Position numbers and translations under genes: made by a program
Notes under the pieces: generated by a model
What the model was told of the DNA's origin: nothing
Seen by the model: only the letters and a program-made list of their open reading frames with translations
Databases searched by the model: none
Shown here: piece after piece, positions 44,177 through 53,893 of the stretch
Layout of the letters: each line of letters starts with the position of its first letter
How positions within the stretch are numbered: position 1 is the first letter of the stretch
From: an uncultured Christensenella sp.
Lineage (GTDB): Bacteria; Bacillota; Clostridia; Christensenellales; Borkfalkiaceae
Length of the DNA stretch: 64,000 bases
Reading direction: 5' to 3'
NCBI GenBank assembly: GCA_905203015.1
Contig: CAJKUC010000004.1
Span: 57,682-121,681 of the forward strand

Positions 44177-44740
44177 ATGGCACAGATTTTGGCAGGCGAC
44201 ATTCGTAAAGGCGTTACTTTTGAATATAAGAGCGGCGTTTACACCGTTACGGATTTCCAGCACGTTAAGCCGGGCAAAGGCGCGGCGTTCGTTCGCACTA
44301 CGCTGAAGAATGTAGTTACGGGGCAGGTGCTTTCCAACGAAACGTTTAACCCCACGGCAAAACTCGAAACGGCGCAGGTGGAAACGAAGAAGATGACGTA
44401 TTCTTATTTCGACGGCGAATTCTACGTATTCATGGATGATGAATACAATCAGACGATGCTTACGCACGATCAGGTAGAAGAAGCGTTGAAATATATCAAA
44501 GAAAACGACGTTGTCACCGTGAAATTCCTTTACGGCAACGCCTTCTCCGTAGAACCCGAAAATTTCGTGGAACTGAAAGTAATCGAAGCGGAACCGGGCG
44601 TAAAGGGCAACACCGCCACCAACGTTATGAAGAACGCGAAAGTGGAAACCGGCGCGATTATTCAGGTGCCTATGTTCGTAAACGAAGGCGAAACGATCCG
44701 TATCGATACGCGTACCGGCGAATATATGAGCCGCGTTTAA
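44177..44740 (+). CDS. efp: Elongation factor P
   Basis: 187 residues. Three beta domains; the loop VKPGKGAAF near 30-38 carries the Lys that is modified in many bacteria; the SDE-like C-terminus is GEYMSRV. Rescues ribosomes at proline runs. AAGGAG 12 bp before ATG. Confidence 0.97.
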   Translation: MAQILAGDIRKGVTFEYKSGVYTVTDFQHVKPGKGAAFVRTTLKNVVTGQVLSNETFNPTAKLETAQVETKKMTYSYFDGEFYVFMDDEYNQTMLTHDQVEEALKYIKENDVVTVKFLYGNAFSVEPENFVELKVIEAEPGVKGNTATNVMKNAKVETGAIIQVPMFVNEGETIRIDTRTGEYMSRV

Positions 44741-45101
44741 TTCCTTTTCTTTCATTGGACGGCGGAATTTTATCGATTGAAAACGAAAACAAAGATGCGG
44801 GAGCGGCGGTATGCCGTCTCCTGCGTTTTGTCGTATAAGAGGATCGCCCGATCGTCGGCGGAACGGCGTTCCTTTACGTGTATCCCACGGATTGCCTGGC
44901 TCCGTATCGTCGCCGTATCGTCGCCGAATGATTGCCGATACGACGTTGCTGCGGCGTTGCGGTGCGCTTTTGTCTGCACTACGGCGTTTGTTTGCGGACA
45001 TGTATCGCTGAAACGGCGAATCGCTTCGGTATCGGCAAATCGCAAAAAACGTAAAAAAACTGCGGGTAAATTATAACAAAATAAGGAGAAAGAAGAATAG
45101 C
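44741..45101 (+). other. Intergenic region between efp and dtd
   Basis: 361 bp. A hairpin GCGGGAG-CGGC / GCCG-TCTCCTGC at about 44797-44824 followed by TTTT may terminate efp. A short direct repeat CGTATCGTCGC occurs twice near 44905-44930. A 99-codon frame here is Arg/Ser-rich without ribosome site and is not called. The nearest AAGGAG lies 17 bp before the dtd start. Confidence 0.45.
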
Positions 45102-45536
45102 ATGAGGGCAGTGGTGCAACGCGTTCTGAACGCGGAACTGAAAGTGGAAGGAAAACTCATCTCGAAAATCGGCAGGGGGCTCGTTGTGTTTTTCGGCGTG
45201 AAAAACGGCGACGTGCCGGCCGACGCGGATAAAATAGTGAAGAAGATTTCCGCGCTTCGCATTTTCGAGGACGAAAACGGGAAGATGAATTTATCCGTAG
45301 GCGACGTGGGCGGCGAAGTGCTTTTCGTTTCGCAATTCACACTTTACGGCGACGCGTCGCACGGGAACAGACCGTCTTTCACGGAAGCGGCGCGCCCCGA
45401 AACCGCAAAACCGATTTACGATTACGCCGCAGAAAAGTTACGCTCGCTCGGCGTTCCCGTTTCTACGGGGATCTTCGGCGCGGATATGAAAATTCTGCAG
45501 GAAAACGACGGCCCCGTAACGATTCTGCTTTCCTGA
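45102..45536 (+). CDS. dtd: D-aminoacyl-tRNA deacylase
   Basis: 144 residues. Removes D-amino acids (and glycine) from mischarged tRNA. Contains SQFTLYGD near 77-84, and the C-terminal DGPVTILL corresponds to the GPVT cis-proline motif; here it reads NDGPVT. Confidence 0.95.
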   Translation: MRAVVQRVLNAELKVEGKLISKIGRGLVVFFGVKNGDVPADADKIVKKISALRIFEDENGKMNLSVGDVGGEVLFVSQFTLYGDASHGNRPSFTEAARPETAKPIYDYAAEKLRSLGVPVSTGIFGADMKILQENDGPVTILLS

Positions 45537-45558
45537 GCGTATGGCGGCGGTGAAACGG

Positions 45559-45584
45559 AAAACGGCAAAAAGCCGCCGTTTTTT
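45559..45584 (+). terminator. Rho-independent terminator after dtd
   Basis: AAAACGGC (45559-45566), 8-nt loop, GCCGTTTT (45575-45582), then T. Confidence 0.75.
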
Positions 45585-46043
45585 CACTCTACCGACAGTA
45601 GAGAGGGGTAAACCGCTGCGAGAACGAGCGGCGAGCGGGGACGTTACGAAAAAACTACAGACGGAAAACGATTTCGTGAAAATTACCGGGCGTGCCTGAA
45701 AATAAGGAGTTTTTAGTACAAAAAAGAAAAAATGTACGGTAAAATCGCTCTACGGTGAGTAGAATTGCGAAAAAATGCGGTAGAGCGGGAAGAGACGAGA
45801 GTAGGTTGTCTTTTTTTTCCTTTTGCGATAAAATAATATCGGAAAACGACGGAGGGCGTTTTGCCTGCGGCTGCGAGTCGACGCGCGGCGTACGGCAATA
45901 AAATAAAACGGGCGATGGAAGACAAAGATTTTTATAAGATCTTCATCCCGTGCGAGGCGCTGTAAAAAACCTCGGCAAGCCCCTTGTTCCTCGGCGCGGA
46001 TTCCGAAAAATCAAAAACACGAAATAAAAGGAAAAATAACACT
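45585..46043 (+). other. Long structured non-coding stretch with promoter
   Basis: About 460 bp without a gene. CTCTAC-CGACA-GTAGAG at 45587-45603 and a further CGCTCTAC ... GTAGAGCG pair (about 45748-45788) are inverted repeats sharing one motif. A promoter at 45806-45834 would give a 200-nt leader, with hairpins (for example GATGGAAGA ... TCTTCATC and CGAGG ... CCTCG) closed by TCGGAA ... TTCCGA. It may be a 5' leader or a small RNA (6S-like size and shape); I cannot identify it. Confidence 0.4.
45806..45834 (+). promoter_or_regulatory. Promoter of GT8 gene / small RNA
   Basis: TTGTCT (45806-45811), 17-bp spacer, TAAAAT (45829-45834). Confidence 0.6.
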
Positions 46044-47021
46044 ATGGCTTGCAAAACCACGAAAGTAAACGAAACGAAAGCAAAACAACCTAAAAAGATC
46101 GTCCCGATTTTTTTCGCGGCGGACGATAAATACGTGCCCTATCTTGCGGTGACGCTGCAATCGATCAAAGAGCGGATTTCTCCCCAAAACGAATATCGCG
46201 TGTATGTGCTGCATGCGGGGGTAAGCGACGAAGGCTCGGATAAAATCAAAGTGTTTGAAAGCGAAAATTTAAAAATAAATTTCGTAGACGTCACCGATCG
46301 TCTCAACGTACTTTCCGAAGAACTGCATCTTCGCGATTATTACACCTGCGCCACGTATTTCCGTATCTTCATCGCCGTGATGTTCCCCGAATACGATAAG
46401 GCGATTTATCTCGACGGCGATCTTGCCGTATGTTGCGACGTGGCGGATTTTTACGATACCGAAATCGGCGATAACTACGTGGCGGGGGTACGCGACGGCG
46501 CGGTGGGCGCAGTGCCCGTGTTCCAGGATTACACGAAAGCGGTGCTCGGCATCGATGCGAACGAATATTTCAATGCGGGCGTGCTCGTTCTTAATCTGAA
46601 AGCCCTCCGCGACGAAGATTTCTACGGAAAATTCGCGGGGCTTCTGAAAAAATATAAATTCGTTGTGGCGCAGGATCAGGATTATCTGAACGTGCTTTGC
46701 CGCGGCAGAGTAAAGTATCTTCCGGACGAATGGAACGCCATGCCCGTGGGTGAAGCTACGCAGAAACTGAAACATCCGAAGATCATTCATTATAATCTCA
46801 CCGCGAAACCCTGGCATTATTCCACCGTCACCTATTCGCCGTATTTCTGGGCGGCCGCAAAGAATACCGAATTCTACGATTTTTTGCAGGAAACGCTGAA
46901 AAATTACAGCGAAGAAGAAAAACTCCGCGATAAAGAATGCGAGGCGGGTTTGCTCGCGCTGTGCGAAAAGGAAATCGCGCGGGAAGATAATTATTTCAAC
47001 GCATACGTCAAAAACAAATAA
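46044..47021 (+). CDS. Glycosyltransferase family 8 protein
   Basis: 325 residues from ATG 46044. N-terminal 20 residues are basic, then IVPIFFAADDKYVPYLAVTL, the metal-binding DGDLAVCCDVADFYD (DxD) near 135, YFNAGVLVLNLKALR near 190, DQDYLN near 226 and HYNLTAKPWH near 258, all as in GT8 sugar transferases. Retaining transfer from UDP-sugar, probably to a cell-envelope acceptor. The following PlsC and CrtO-like genes suggest a lipid acceptor. Confidence 0.92.
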   Translation: MACKTTKVNETKAKQPKKIVPIFFAADDKYVPYLAVTLQSIKERISPQNEYRVYVLHAGVSDEGSDKIKVFESENLKINFVDVTDRLNVLSEELHLRDYYTCATYFRIFIAVMFPEYDKAIYLDGDLAVCCDVADFYDTEIGDNYVAGVRDGAVGAVPVFQDYTKAVLGIDANEYFNAGVLVLNLKALRDEDFYGKFAGLLKKYKFVVAQDQDYLNVLCRGRVKYLPDEWNAMPVGEATQKLKHPKIIHYNLTAKPWHYSTVTYSPYFWAAAKNTEFYDFLQETLKNYSEEEKLRDKECEAGLLALCEKEIAREDNYFNAYVKNK

Positions 47022-47188
47022 CGGCAGACGATAAAGCGATAGAAAAACAATAGCATTAAAAACGCCGCCCTTGCCGCATTTTTTGCGGCGGGGGCACGGC
47101 GGTATCGTAAGGAACGAAGCGCGATTGCAAATCATAATAATCTTATAACGATCGGCTTCGGAAAATAAAAAACAGAAGGGGTACAGGT

Positions 47189-48232
47189 ATGGATTTATCG
47201 ATAGTTTCCAAAGAACGCAGGGAAGTGCTCGAAAGAATCGACGAATACGAACGCAAGGGGTGGTTTGAAAAAGACGTTGAAAACGATCCTCCCGCGCCCG
47301 AACTTCGCCCCGAAGACGTGGATTACCTCGGAAAGAAACTTTCAAGCAAAATCAAAACGGCGATCGCGAACAAAATGGGGCGTAAATTTTTCGATACGCA
47401 GATTAAAAACGGCTCTGTGGTGATCGACGGCATGGAAGGCGGCGAAAACCTTGAAATTCTCAAAAAAACGGGCGCGGTGATTACGTGCAATCATTTCGGG
47501 ATTCCCGATAACTATATATTGTATCACTGCATCGAAAAGAGTCTGAAAAAACGGAGACTTTATAAAGTGATCCGCGAGGGAAATTACACGGGCTTCGGCG
47601 GCTTGTTTGGCTTTCTTTTCAGAAACTGCAACACGTTGCCGCTTTCTTCCAATCGCCGTACGATGATGAATTTCTTTTCCGCTACGGATACCCTTCTGAA
47701 ACGCGGCGAAGCGATTCTGATCTACCCCGAACAGGGCATGTGGTGGAATTACAGAAAGCCGCGCCCTTTCAAGATCGGCGCGTTTAAAATGGCGGCTCGT
47801 GCGGGTGTTCCCGTGTTGCCTGCGTTCATCACGATGAAAGACGACGAAACGCGGCTCGACGAGAACAATTATCCGTTGCAGCACTACACCGTGCACGTAA
47901 TGCCCCCCGTATATCCCGATAAATCTCTGGGCGAAAAAGCCGCGGCACAGAAAATGCTGGATGATACTTTCGCTTTATACAAGGTGAAGTACGAAGAAGT
48001 GTACGGCATACCGCTTACGTATCTTTCCGAAGAAACGGCGGAATCCGCGGGAGAAGAGAAAGAGACTATCGGAAGCCGTTGCGAAAAATCGGCGGAAATA
48101 CATGCCGAAAAATGCGGAATAACGGATGCAGAGGCGGAAATAACGCAGGAAACGCTTCACGCCGCAATGGAGGAAACGGAAGGGAACGACGGCGCTTTTT
48201 CCGGGCGGATTCACGGCATAATGGCTGTGTGA
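47189..48232 (+). CDS. 1-acyl-glycerol-3-phosphate acyltransferase-like protein (PlsC family)
   Basis: 347 residues. Catalytic TCNHFGIPDN (H-x4-D) near 96-105, an Arg region LPLSSNRRTMM, and YPEQGMWWNYRKPRPFKIGAF near 181-200, the usual motif III. The last 80 residues are charged, acidic and without motif, unlike short PlsC. Moves an acyl chain onto an alcohol in membrane lipid. AAGGGG site 8 bp before ATG. Confidence 0.85.
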   Translation: MDLSIVSKERREVLERIDEYERKGWFEKDVENDPPAPELRPEDVDYLGKKLSSKIKTAIANKMGRKFFDTQIKNGSVVIDGMEGGENLEILKKTGAVITCNHFGIPDNYILYHCIEKSLKKRRLYKVIREGNYTGFGGLFGFLFRNCNTLPLSSNRRTMMNFFSATDTLLKRGEAILIYPEQGMWWNYRKPRPFKIGAFKMAARAGVPVLPAFITMKDDETRLDENNYPLQHYTVHVMPPVYPDKSLGEKAAAQKMLDDTFALYKVKYEEVYGIPLTYLSEETAESAGEEKETIGSRCEKSAEIHAEKCGITDAEAEITQETLHAAMEETEGNDGAFSGRIHGIMAV

Positions 48233-48346
48233 CGCAGGCGTGCGCACAACATAAAACAAAACGCATAAAATAAATTTCAAAGACGCATTATAAAAAGATC
48301 GGGGTTAAAGAAAGTATCCGAAAAAAACGAACGAGGAAAAAGAGCA

Positions 48347-49039
48347 ATGTTATTTGTGTGGGTGATTTTAATTGCGGCGGCGGGGTTATCCGTGCTTAAC
48401 GCCGCGTTAACGCAAAGTTTTGCGGGAATGTTGCAGATGGCGGCGTGGGAAAGCGTCGTCCGCACGCTTTGCGCCGTAACCTACGCTTTCGTGCTCGACG
48501 CGCTTCTTGCCGTTTTTATCCGCAGGGCGTTGCCGTCGAAATGGTTCGATCATAAAAAAGCGCTGTTTACGGTGGGCAGAAAAGAAAAGAATTTCTACGA
48601 AAAAGCGGGAATCCGCAAGTGGAAAGATAAAATTCCCGAATGGGGAAAATTCACCGATTTTTCCAAAAACAAAATCGCCCGTCCGAAGGATAACGAATAT
48701 CTTTCCCGATATTTCATGGAACTTTGCTACGGCGAAGCGATTCATTTCTTTTCCGTGCTTGCCGGCTTTACCGTGATTTGTTTCGTGCCGCGCGCCATGT
48801 TCTTTTCGCTGGCTTTGCCCGTCGCTCTGATCAACGCGGCGTGCAATCTTCCTTCGCTGTTTATTCTGCGCTACAATTCCTACAAATTGGAAGTGCTGTA
48901 TAAAAGCAACGAAAAACGGGCGGCGAGAGCGGCGGAAAATCGTACGGGCGGCATATGCCGTACCGAAGAAAAGGCTTCCGCGGAAGAAACGGTGTGCCTG
49001 CCTTCCGAAGCAAAGGCTGCCGAAACGGAAAGCAAATGA
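48347..49039 (+). CDS. CrtO-like membrane acyltransferase family protein
   Basis: 230 residues. Two N-terminal helices (1-22, 38-58), then WFDHKKALFTVGRKEKNFYE and GIRKWKDKIPEWGKFTDF, a pattern seen in the glycosyl-4,4'-diaponeurosporenoate acyltransferase (CrtO) family, then further helices (about 130-180) and a charged tail. Carotenoid genes are not visible here, so the true acceptor is open. Third gene after GT8 and PlsC-like genes. Confidence 0.6.
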   Translation: MLFVWVILIAAAGLSVLNAALTQSFAGMLQMAAWESVVRTLCAVTYAFVLDALLAVFIRRALPSKWFDHKKALFTVGRKEKNFYEKAGIRKWKDKIPEWGKFTDFSKNKIARPKDNEYLSRYFMELCYGEAIHFFSVLAGFTVICFVPRAMFFSLALPVALINAACNLPSLFILRYNSYKLEVLYKSNEKRAARAAENRTGGICRTEEKASAEETVCLPSEAKAAETESK

Positions 49040-49099
49040 AAGAAAAAACGAAAAAATGCGAAAGTATCGCGAAGTGTAAGAATAACGAGCGAATAATTC

Positions 49100-49128
49100 T
49101 TGACAATCCCCGCAAAGCGTGATATAAT
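49100..49128 (+). promoter_or_regulatory. Promoter of FAD-dehydrogenase gene
   Basis: TTGACA (49100-49105), 17-bp spacer, TATAAT (49123-49128). Confidence 0.85.
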
Positions 49129-49294
49129 TACGAATTGCGCGGGGTTGTTTTTTGTCCGCCGTTTTTCAATGCGCCTTGCCGGGACGGAAAACGTACGGGA
49201 AAAGCGAAGAAAACGGGAGAAAAACGGATCGCCCTGCGGGAAGTACGGGTTTTATGAAAGCGAAAAATATAAAACGAGGAGACAGAACGGAACA

Positions 49295-50689
49295 ATGAAG
49301 AAAGACGTAGTAATTATCGGCGCGGGGCCTGCGGGTATTTTTACCGCACTCGAAATGTTGCGCCGCGGCAGTAAAAAGAGCATACTTATCGTGGAAAAAG
49401 GGAAATCGGTGGAAAATCGCAGATGCCCCAAAAACGTGACGGGAAAATGCATGAACTGCAAGCCGTTCTGCCATATCACCACGGGTTTTTCGGGCGCGGG
49501 CGCGTTTTCCGACGGGAAACTGTCGCTTTCCGCCGAAGTGGGCGGCGATTTGCCTCTTCTCATCGGCGAAGAACTGGCGCAGGAAACGATCAACTATGCG
49601 GATAAAATTTACCTCGAATTCGGCGCGGACGAACACGTTGAAGGAATCAACGTATCCGAAGAAGTGAAAGAAATCAGAAAGCGTACGATTCAGGCGGGAC
49701 TCAAACTGGTGGATTGCCCGATCCGCCATATGGGAACGGAAAAAGCGCAGCAGATCTATCTTTCGATCGAGCGCTACCTTCTCGAACACGGCGTAGAGAT
49801 TATGTTTGAGTATGAATGTAAAACGCTGATCATGGGCGACGGCGTATGCAAGGGCGTGGAAATCGCGAAATGGAACGGCACGGATTCGCAGGAAATTTTT
49901 GCCGACGACGTGGTGGTGGCTACGGGCAGACGCGGCGCGGAATGGCTGGAAAAAATCTGCGAAACGTACGGCGTGGAACACGTTCCTTCCACCGTGGATA
50001 TCGGCGTGCGCGTGGAAGTTCGCAACGAAGTGATGGAAACAGTGAACAAGGTGCTGTACGAATCCAAGTTGATCGGCTATCCGAAGCCTTTCAAAAACAA
50101 AGTACGTACATTCTGCCAGAATCCTGGCGGCTTCGTTTCGCAGGAAAACTACGATAACAATCTCGCCGTCGTGAACGGACATTCTTATAAAGATCTGAAA
50201 ACGGAAAACACGAACGTTTCGATTCTGTGCTCGCACAATTTCTCGTATCCGTTCAATCAGCCGATCGCTTACGCGCAGAAGATCGGCGAACTTACGAATA
50301 TGCTCGGCGCGGGGCATATCCTCGTGCAGCGTTTCGGCGATATTCTCGACGGAAAACGTACATGGGATAAAGAACTTTCCCGTTCCAACGTGCGCCCTAC
50401 GCTGAAAGACGCCGTGGCGGGCGATATCACCGCCGCCATGCCTTACCGCACAATGATCAATATCATCAATTTCATGCAGTCGGTGGATTACGTGCTTCCC
50501 GGCTTCGCTTCTGCGGAAACGTTGCTCTATTCCCCCGAACTGAAATTTTACAGCAACCGCATTAAAATGGATACCGATCTTAACACGAATATCCGCGGGC
50601 TGCATTGCCTCGGCGATTCCAGCGGCTGGACGCGCGGATTGATGATGGCTTCCGTGATGGGCGTGCTGATGGGCCGCAAACTGGTGTGA
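49295..50689 (+). CDS. NAD(P)/FAD-dependent oxidoreductase (COG2509-type)
   Basis: 464 residues from ATG 49295 (GAGG 14 bp upstream; the frame is open upstream but passes through the promoter). N-terminal FAD motif VVIIGAGPAGIFTALEML, then CPKNVTGKCMNCKPFCHIT near 46-65 with four Cys, FSGAGAFSDGKLSLS, VVVATGRRGAEW near 205, and GLHCLGDSSGWTRGLM near the end. This uncharacterised dehydrogenase family is widespread in Clostridia; substrate unknown. Confidence 0.88.
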   Translation: MKKDVVIIGAGPAGIFTALEMLRRGSKKSILIVEKGKSVENRRCPKNVTGKCMNCKPFCHITTGFSGAGAFSDGKLSLSAEVGGDLPLLIGEELAQETINYADKIYLEFGADEHVEGINVSEEVKEIRKRTIQAGLKLVDCPIRHMGTEKAQQIYLSIERYLLEHGVEIMFEYECKTLIMGDGVCKGVEIAKWNGTDSQEIFADDVVVATGRRGAEWLEKICETYGVEHVPSTVDIGVRVEVRNEVMETVNKVLYESKLIGYPKPFKNKVRTFCQNPGGFVSQENYDNNLAVVNGHSYKDLKTENTNVSILCSHNFSYPFNQPIAYAQKIGELTNMLGAGHILVQRFGDILDGKRTWDKELSRSNVRPTLKDAVAGDITAAMPYRTMINIINFMQSVDYVLPGFASAETLLYSPELKFYSNRIKMDTDLNTNIRGLHCLGDSSGWTRGLMMASVMGVLMGRKLV

Positions 50690-50732
50690 TTCTGCCGTAA
50701 GAAAATCAGGCACGGAAAATTTACGAAAATAC

Positions 50733-50764
50733 GGAGACTTCCCGAACGAGGGGAAGTCTCTTTT
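50733..50764 (+). terminator. Rho-independent terminator
   Basis: GGAGACTTCCC (50733-50743) pairs with GGGGAAGTCTC (50750-50760), then TTTT. Confidence 0.8.
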
Positions 50765-50841
50765 CGTCGCCCGATTCAAAAAAAACGATTTATTTAAAAT
50801 ATTTTACGCGAAAAAAAGGATTTTCGCGCCTTTTTTACGTA

Positions 50842-50847
50842 TATAAT
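50842..50847 (+). promoter_or_regulatory. -10 box upstream of dnaG
   Basis: TATAAT 76 bp before the dnaG ATG; no convincing -35 box. Confidence 0.4.
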
Positions 50848-50922
50848 TATAGTCGAAAAAAGAAGATCGGGGAAATACACCCGAAAACGCCGCACACGCA
50901 AGCGGGAAAGGAGGAAAAGCCG

Positions 50923-52701
50923 ATGGCGTTCGATCCGAAATTCTGGCAGGAACTGAAAGAAAAAAACGATATAGTGGAAGTGATCGGCTCGTACGTGCCT
51001 TTAACCAGAAAAGGAGGGCAATATTGGGCGTGCTGTCCGTTTCATCATGAAAAAACGCCTTCTTTCGCGATCAAACAGGAGGACGGCTTTTACCACTGTT
51101 TCGGCTGCGGAGTGAGCGGCGACGTGGTGAAATTCGTGCAGCAGATCGAATCCACCGATTTTATCGGCGCGGTGCGGATTCTTGCTAACCGTGCGAAGAT
51201 GGAAGTGCCGGAATCGGCGGATTACGACGGGGAAAAGGCGGCGGAAATCAAGCGGCAGAAAGATACCGTTCTGAAAATTCTGCTCGATACGGCGCGTTTT
51301 TATCTGAGCAATTTATACGGCGGCGACGAACGTGCGCAGGCGCATCTCGATTATATTCAGCGGCGGAAAATTTCGCCGTCGGTGGCGAAAAAATTCGGCT
51401 TGGGCGCGTCGCTCGATTACAGATCTTTGCCTGCGTATCTTATGGGCAAGGGGTATAAGAGGGAAGATCTTCTGGCAAGCGGCGCTGTATCGGAAGATCG
51501 GCACGGCAAACTGACCGACAGCCTTGCGGGGCGGCTTATTTTTCCGATCATCAATTCGCTGGACGAAGTAGTGGCGTTCGGCGGCAGGGTGATGGAAAAG
51601 ACGGATTTCGCGAAGTATAAAAACACGCGCGAAACGATCGTTTTCAATAAGCGGAAAAATCTTTACAACATCAATCTGCTGAAAAAATTAAAAAGAGAAG
51701 AGCCGATCCGCGAAGTGATTATGGTGGAGGGATATATGGACACCATTTCCCTCTATCAGGCCGGCTTTAAAAACGTGGTGGCTTCCATGGGCACGTCGCT
51801 TACGAAAGAGCAGGCGCGGCTGGTGAAACGATACAGCGATAAAGTGCTGATCAGTTACGACGGGGATTTCGCGGGGCAGAGCGCGGATCTTCGCGGGCTG
51901 GAAATTCTGAAAAACGAAAACATCACGGTGCGCGTCGTGCCGCTGCCCGACGGGAAAGATCCCGACGACGTGGCGAAAGAAGGGGCGGAGGCGTATCGGA
52001 AATGCCTCGACGCGGCGTTGCCGCTGATCGATTACAAACTGCACTCGCTGGAAGGGAAATTCGATCTTTCGCATGCCGACGAAAAACGCGCGTACGTGGC
52101 GGAGGCTTTGAAAGTGGTGCAGGAAGCGGAGAGCGAAAGCGAAAAAGAAGAACTTCTGAAATACGTGCGGGATAAATCGGGCATCACGTATCAGTCGCTG
52201 GAACGCGATCTGAATAATCTTCCGGAACTGGTGAAAAGCGTGGAAAACGCCGCGATCAGGGAAACGGAAGAAACGGGGGATCGGTATCTGCGCGCGGAAC
52301 GTTTTATTCTGGCGGCGAAACTGTTTTCGTTGCCCTACGCGAAAGATTTCGATCTGAAACGGCTGACGTTTTCCAACGCGGCGCACAAAGTGATCGCGGA
52401 TTTCATTCTTGCGGAAGAAGAACGCGGGGAAAAAATCCGCCCGAGCGACGTATTCGATATTTTCCGCGAAGAATCGCCCGAACTGAACGCGATTCTCGAT
52501 CTGAACTACGGGGAAAAACTTTCAGGCCCGATCGCCGAGCGATTTTTCGCCGATTCGGTGAATACCTTGGAAAAGGAAAGCCTTTCGGCGAAAATCAAAG
52601 ATCTCACGGCGGAATTTTCTTCCTCGAAAGACGTTGCGAGGCGAAAAGAAATTGCGGGCGAGATCGACAGGCTGACAAGGCTGCTGAAAGGGCAGACGTA
52701 G
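50923..52701 (+). CDS. dnaG: DNA primase
   Basis: 592 residues. Zinc-binding domain: CCPFHHEKTPSF with the following CFGCG (about 39-68); Toprim core with EVIMVEGYMDTISL near 264 and SYDGDFAGQSADLRG; C-terminal helicase-binding domain (from about 450). Synthesises RNA primers at the fork. AAAGGAGG site upstream. Followed by rpoD, the classical macromolecular-synthesis pair. Confidence 0.97.
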   Translation: MAFDPKFWQELKEKNDIVEVIGSYVPLTRKGGQYWACCPFHHEKTPSFAIKQEDGFYHCFGCGVSGDVVKFVQQIESTDFIGAVRILANRAKMEVPESADYDGEKAAEIKRQKDTVLKILLDTARFYLSNLYGGDERAQAHLDYIQRRKISPSVAKKFGLGASLDYRSLPAYLMGKGYKREDLLASGAVSEDRHGKLTDSLAGRLIFPIINSLDEVVAFGGRVMEKTDFAKYKNTRETIVFNKRKNLYNINLLKKLKREEPIREVIMVEGYMDTISLYQAGFKNVVASMGTSLTKEQARLVKRYSDKVLISYDGDFAGQSADLRGLEILKNENITVRVVPLPDGKDPDDVAKEGAEAYRKCLDAALPLIDYKLHSLEGKFDLSHADEKRAYVAEALKVVQEAESESEKEELLKYVRDKSGITYQSLERDLNNLPELVKSVENAAIRETEETGDRYLRAERFILAAKLFSLPYAKDFDLKRLTFSNAAHKVIADFILAEEERGEKIRPSDVFDIFREESPELNAILDLNYGEKLSGPIAERFFADSVNTLEKESLSAKIKDLTAEFSSSKDVARRKEIAGEIDRLTRLLKGQT

Positions 52702-52797
52702 CGATATATGTTTTGCGGAAAACCGCAGACAACCGGAAGAAGCAAAAAATTTTAAGCGTATTTACGCAGGATAACAGGCACTCACAGGAGGCAAAAA

Positions 52798-53859
52798 ATG
52801 GAGCAGGTATCCGAGCAGAAATTGCAGGAACTCGTCGGGGCGATCATCGGCGAGTACAAAATGAAGGGCAGTATTTCCACCACCGCGCTTTGCGAAATCG
52901 TGGAAAAAGTGGATATAACGCCCGATCAACTCGACTACGTTTACAAATCGCTGAAAGACGCGTCGATACAGGTGGTGGACGAAAGCGAGAGGGATAAAGA
53001 ACTTTTCGAGCAGGCGCTTTCCGACGTAGGGCTTGACGATCCCGTCAAGATGTATCTGAAAGACATCGGACAAGTTCCCCTTCTTACGACGGACGAAGAA
53101 CTGGAACTGGCGCAGAAGATGTCCGAAGGGCAGGAAGCGGCGAAAAAGCGGCTTTCGGAAGCAAACCTTCGTCTTGTGGTTTCCATCGCGAAACGTTACG
53201 TGGGCAGGGGCATGCTCTTCCTCGATCTGATTCAGGAAGGAAATCTCGGGCTGATGAAAGCGGTGGAGAAATTCGATTATCAGAAAGGCTTTAAATTTTC
53301 TACGTACGCCACGTGGTGGATCAGGCAATCGATCACGCGCGCGATCGCGGATCAGGCGCGTACGATCCGTATTCCCGTGCACATGGTGGAAACGATCAAT
53401 AAACTTACGCGCGAACAGCGTATTTTGTTGCAGGAACTCGGGCGGGAACCCACGCTGGAAGAACTGGCGGAGCGCATGGGCGTATCGATCGAACGGGTGA
53501 GCGAGATTCAGAAGATCGCGCAGGATCCCGTTTCGCTGGAAACGCCGATCGGCGAAGAAGAGGACAGTCATCTCGGCGATTTCATCGAGGACGACAAAAC
53601 GCCTACGGCAAGCGATTCCGTGGCTTCCACGATGCTGAAAGAACAGATCGCCCGCGTGCTGGATACGCTTACGCCGCGCGAAGAAAAGGTGTTGCGTTTG
53701 CGTTACGGCATCGACGACGGCAGGCCCCGCACTCTGGAAGAAGTGGGCAAGGAATTCAACGTAACGCGTGAACGTATCCGTCAGATCGAAGCGAAAGCGC
53801 TGAGAAAACTCCGCCATCCTTCGCGCAGCAAACGCCTTCGCGATTTCAACCCGTCGTAA
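52798..53859 (+). CDS. rpoD: Primary sigma factor RpoD/SigA
   Basis: 353 residues. Region 1.2 (DDPVKMYLKDIGQVPLL), region 2 (ANLRLVVSIAKRYVGRG, LDLIQEGNLGLMKAVEKFDY, FSTYATWWIRQSITRAIADQ), region 3, and region 4 with VTRERIRQIEAKALRKLRHP. Region 1.1 is short, as in Gram-positive SigA. Recognises the TTGACA/TATAAT promoters seen across the window. AGGAGG site 7 bp before ATG. Confidence 0.98.
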   Translation: MEQVSEQKLQELVGAIIGEYKMKGSISTTALCEIVEKVDITPDQLDYVYKSLKDASIQVVDESERDKELFEQALSDVGLDDPVKMYLKDIGQVPLLTTDEELELAQKMSEGQEAAKKRLSEANLRLVVSIAKRYVGRGMLFLDLIQEGNLGLMKAVEKFDYQKGFKFSTYATWWIRQSITRAIADQARTIRIPVHMVETINKLTREQRILLQELGREPTLEELAERMGVSIERVSEIQKIAQDPVSLETPIGEEEDSHLGDFIEDDKTPTASDSVASTMLKEQIARVLDTLTPREEKVLRLRYGIDDGRPRTLEEVGKEFNVTRERIRQIEAKALRKLRHPSRSKRLRDFNPS

Positions 53860-53893
53860 GCAAAAGACTGAACGGGAAAACGGCGGCAAGAGT

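Noticed and set aside
44777..45076. 99-codon frame between efp and dtd
   Set aside because: Arg/Ser/Cys-rich, no ribosome site, overlaps a probable terminator.
45635..45662. GGGGACGTTACG resembles the 5' end of tmRNA
   Set aside because: The match stops after 12 bases, there is no tag reading frame, no tRNA-like 3' end and no TTCGACAGGG-type continuation.
49166..50779. Long minus-strand frame opposite the FAD dehydrogenase
   Set aside because: Composition is His/Phe/Arg-rich as expected for the shadow of a GC-rich coding strand, and the plus-strand gene is clearly real. The same applies to long antisense frames at 117-1412, 9827-11158 and 39628-41157.
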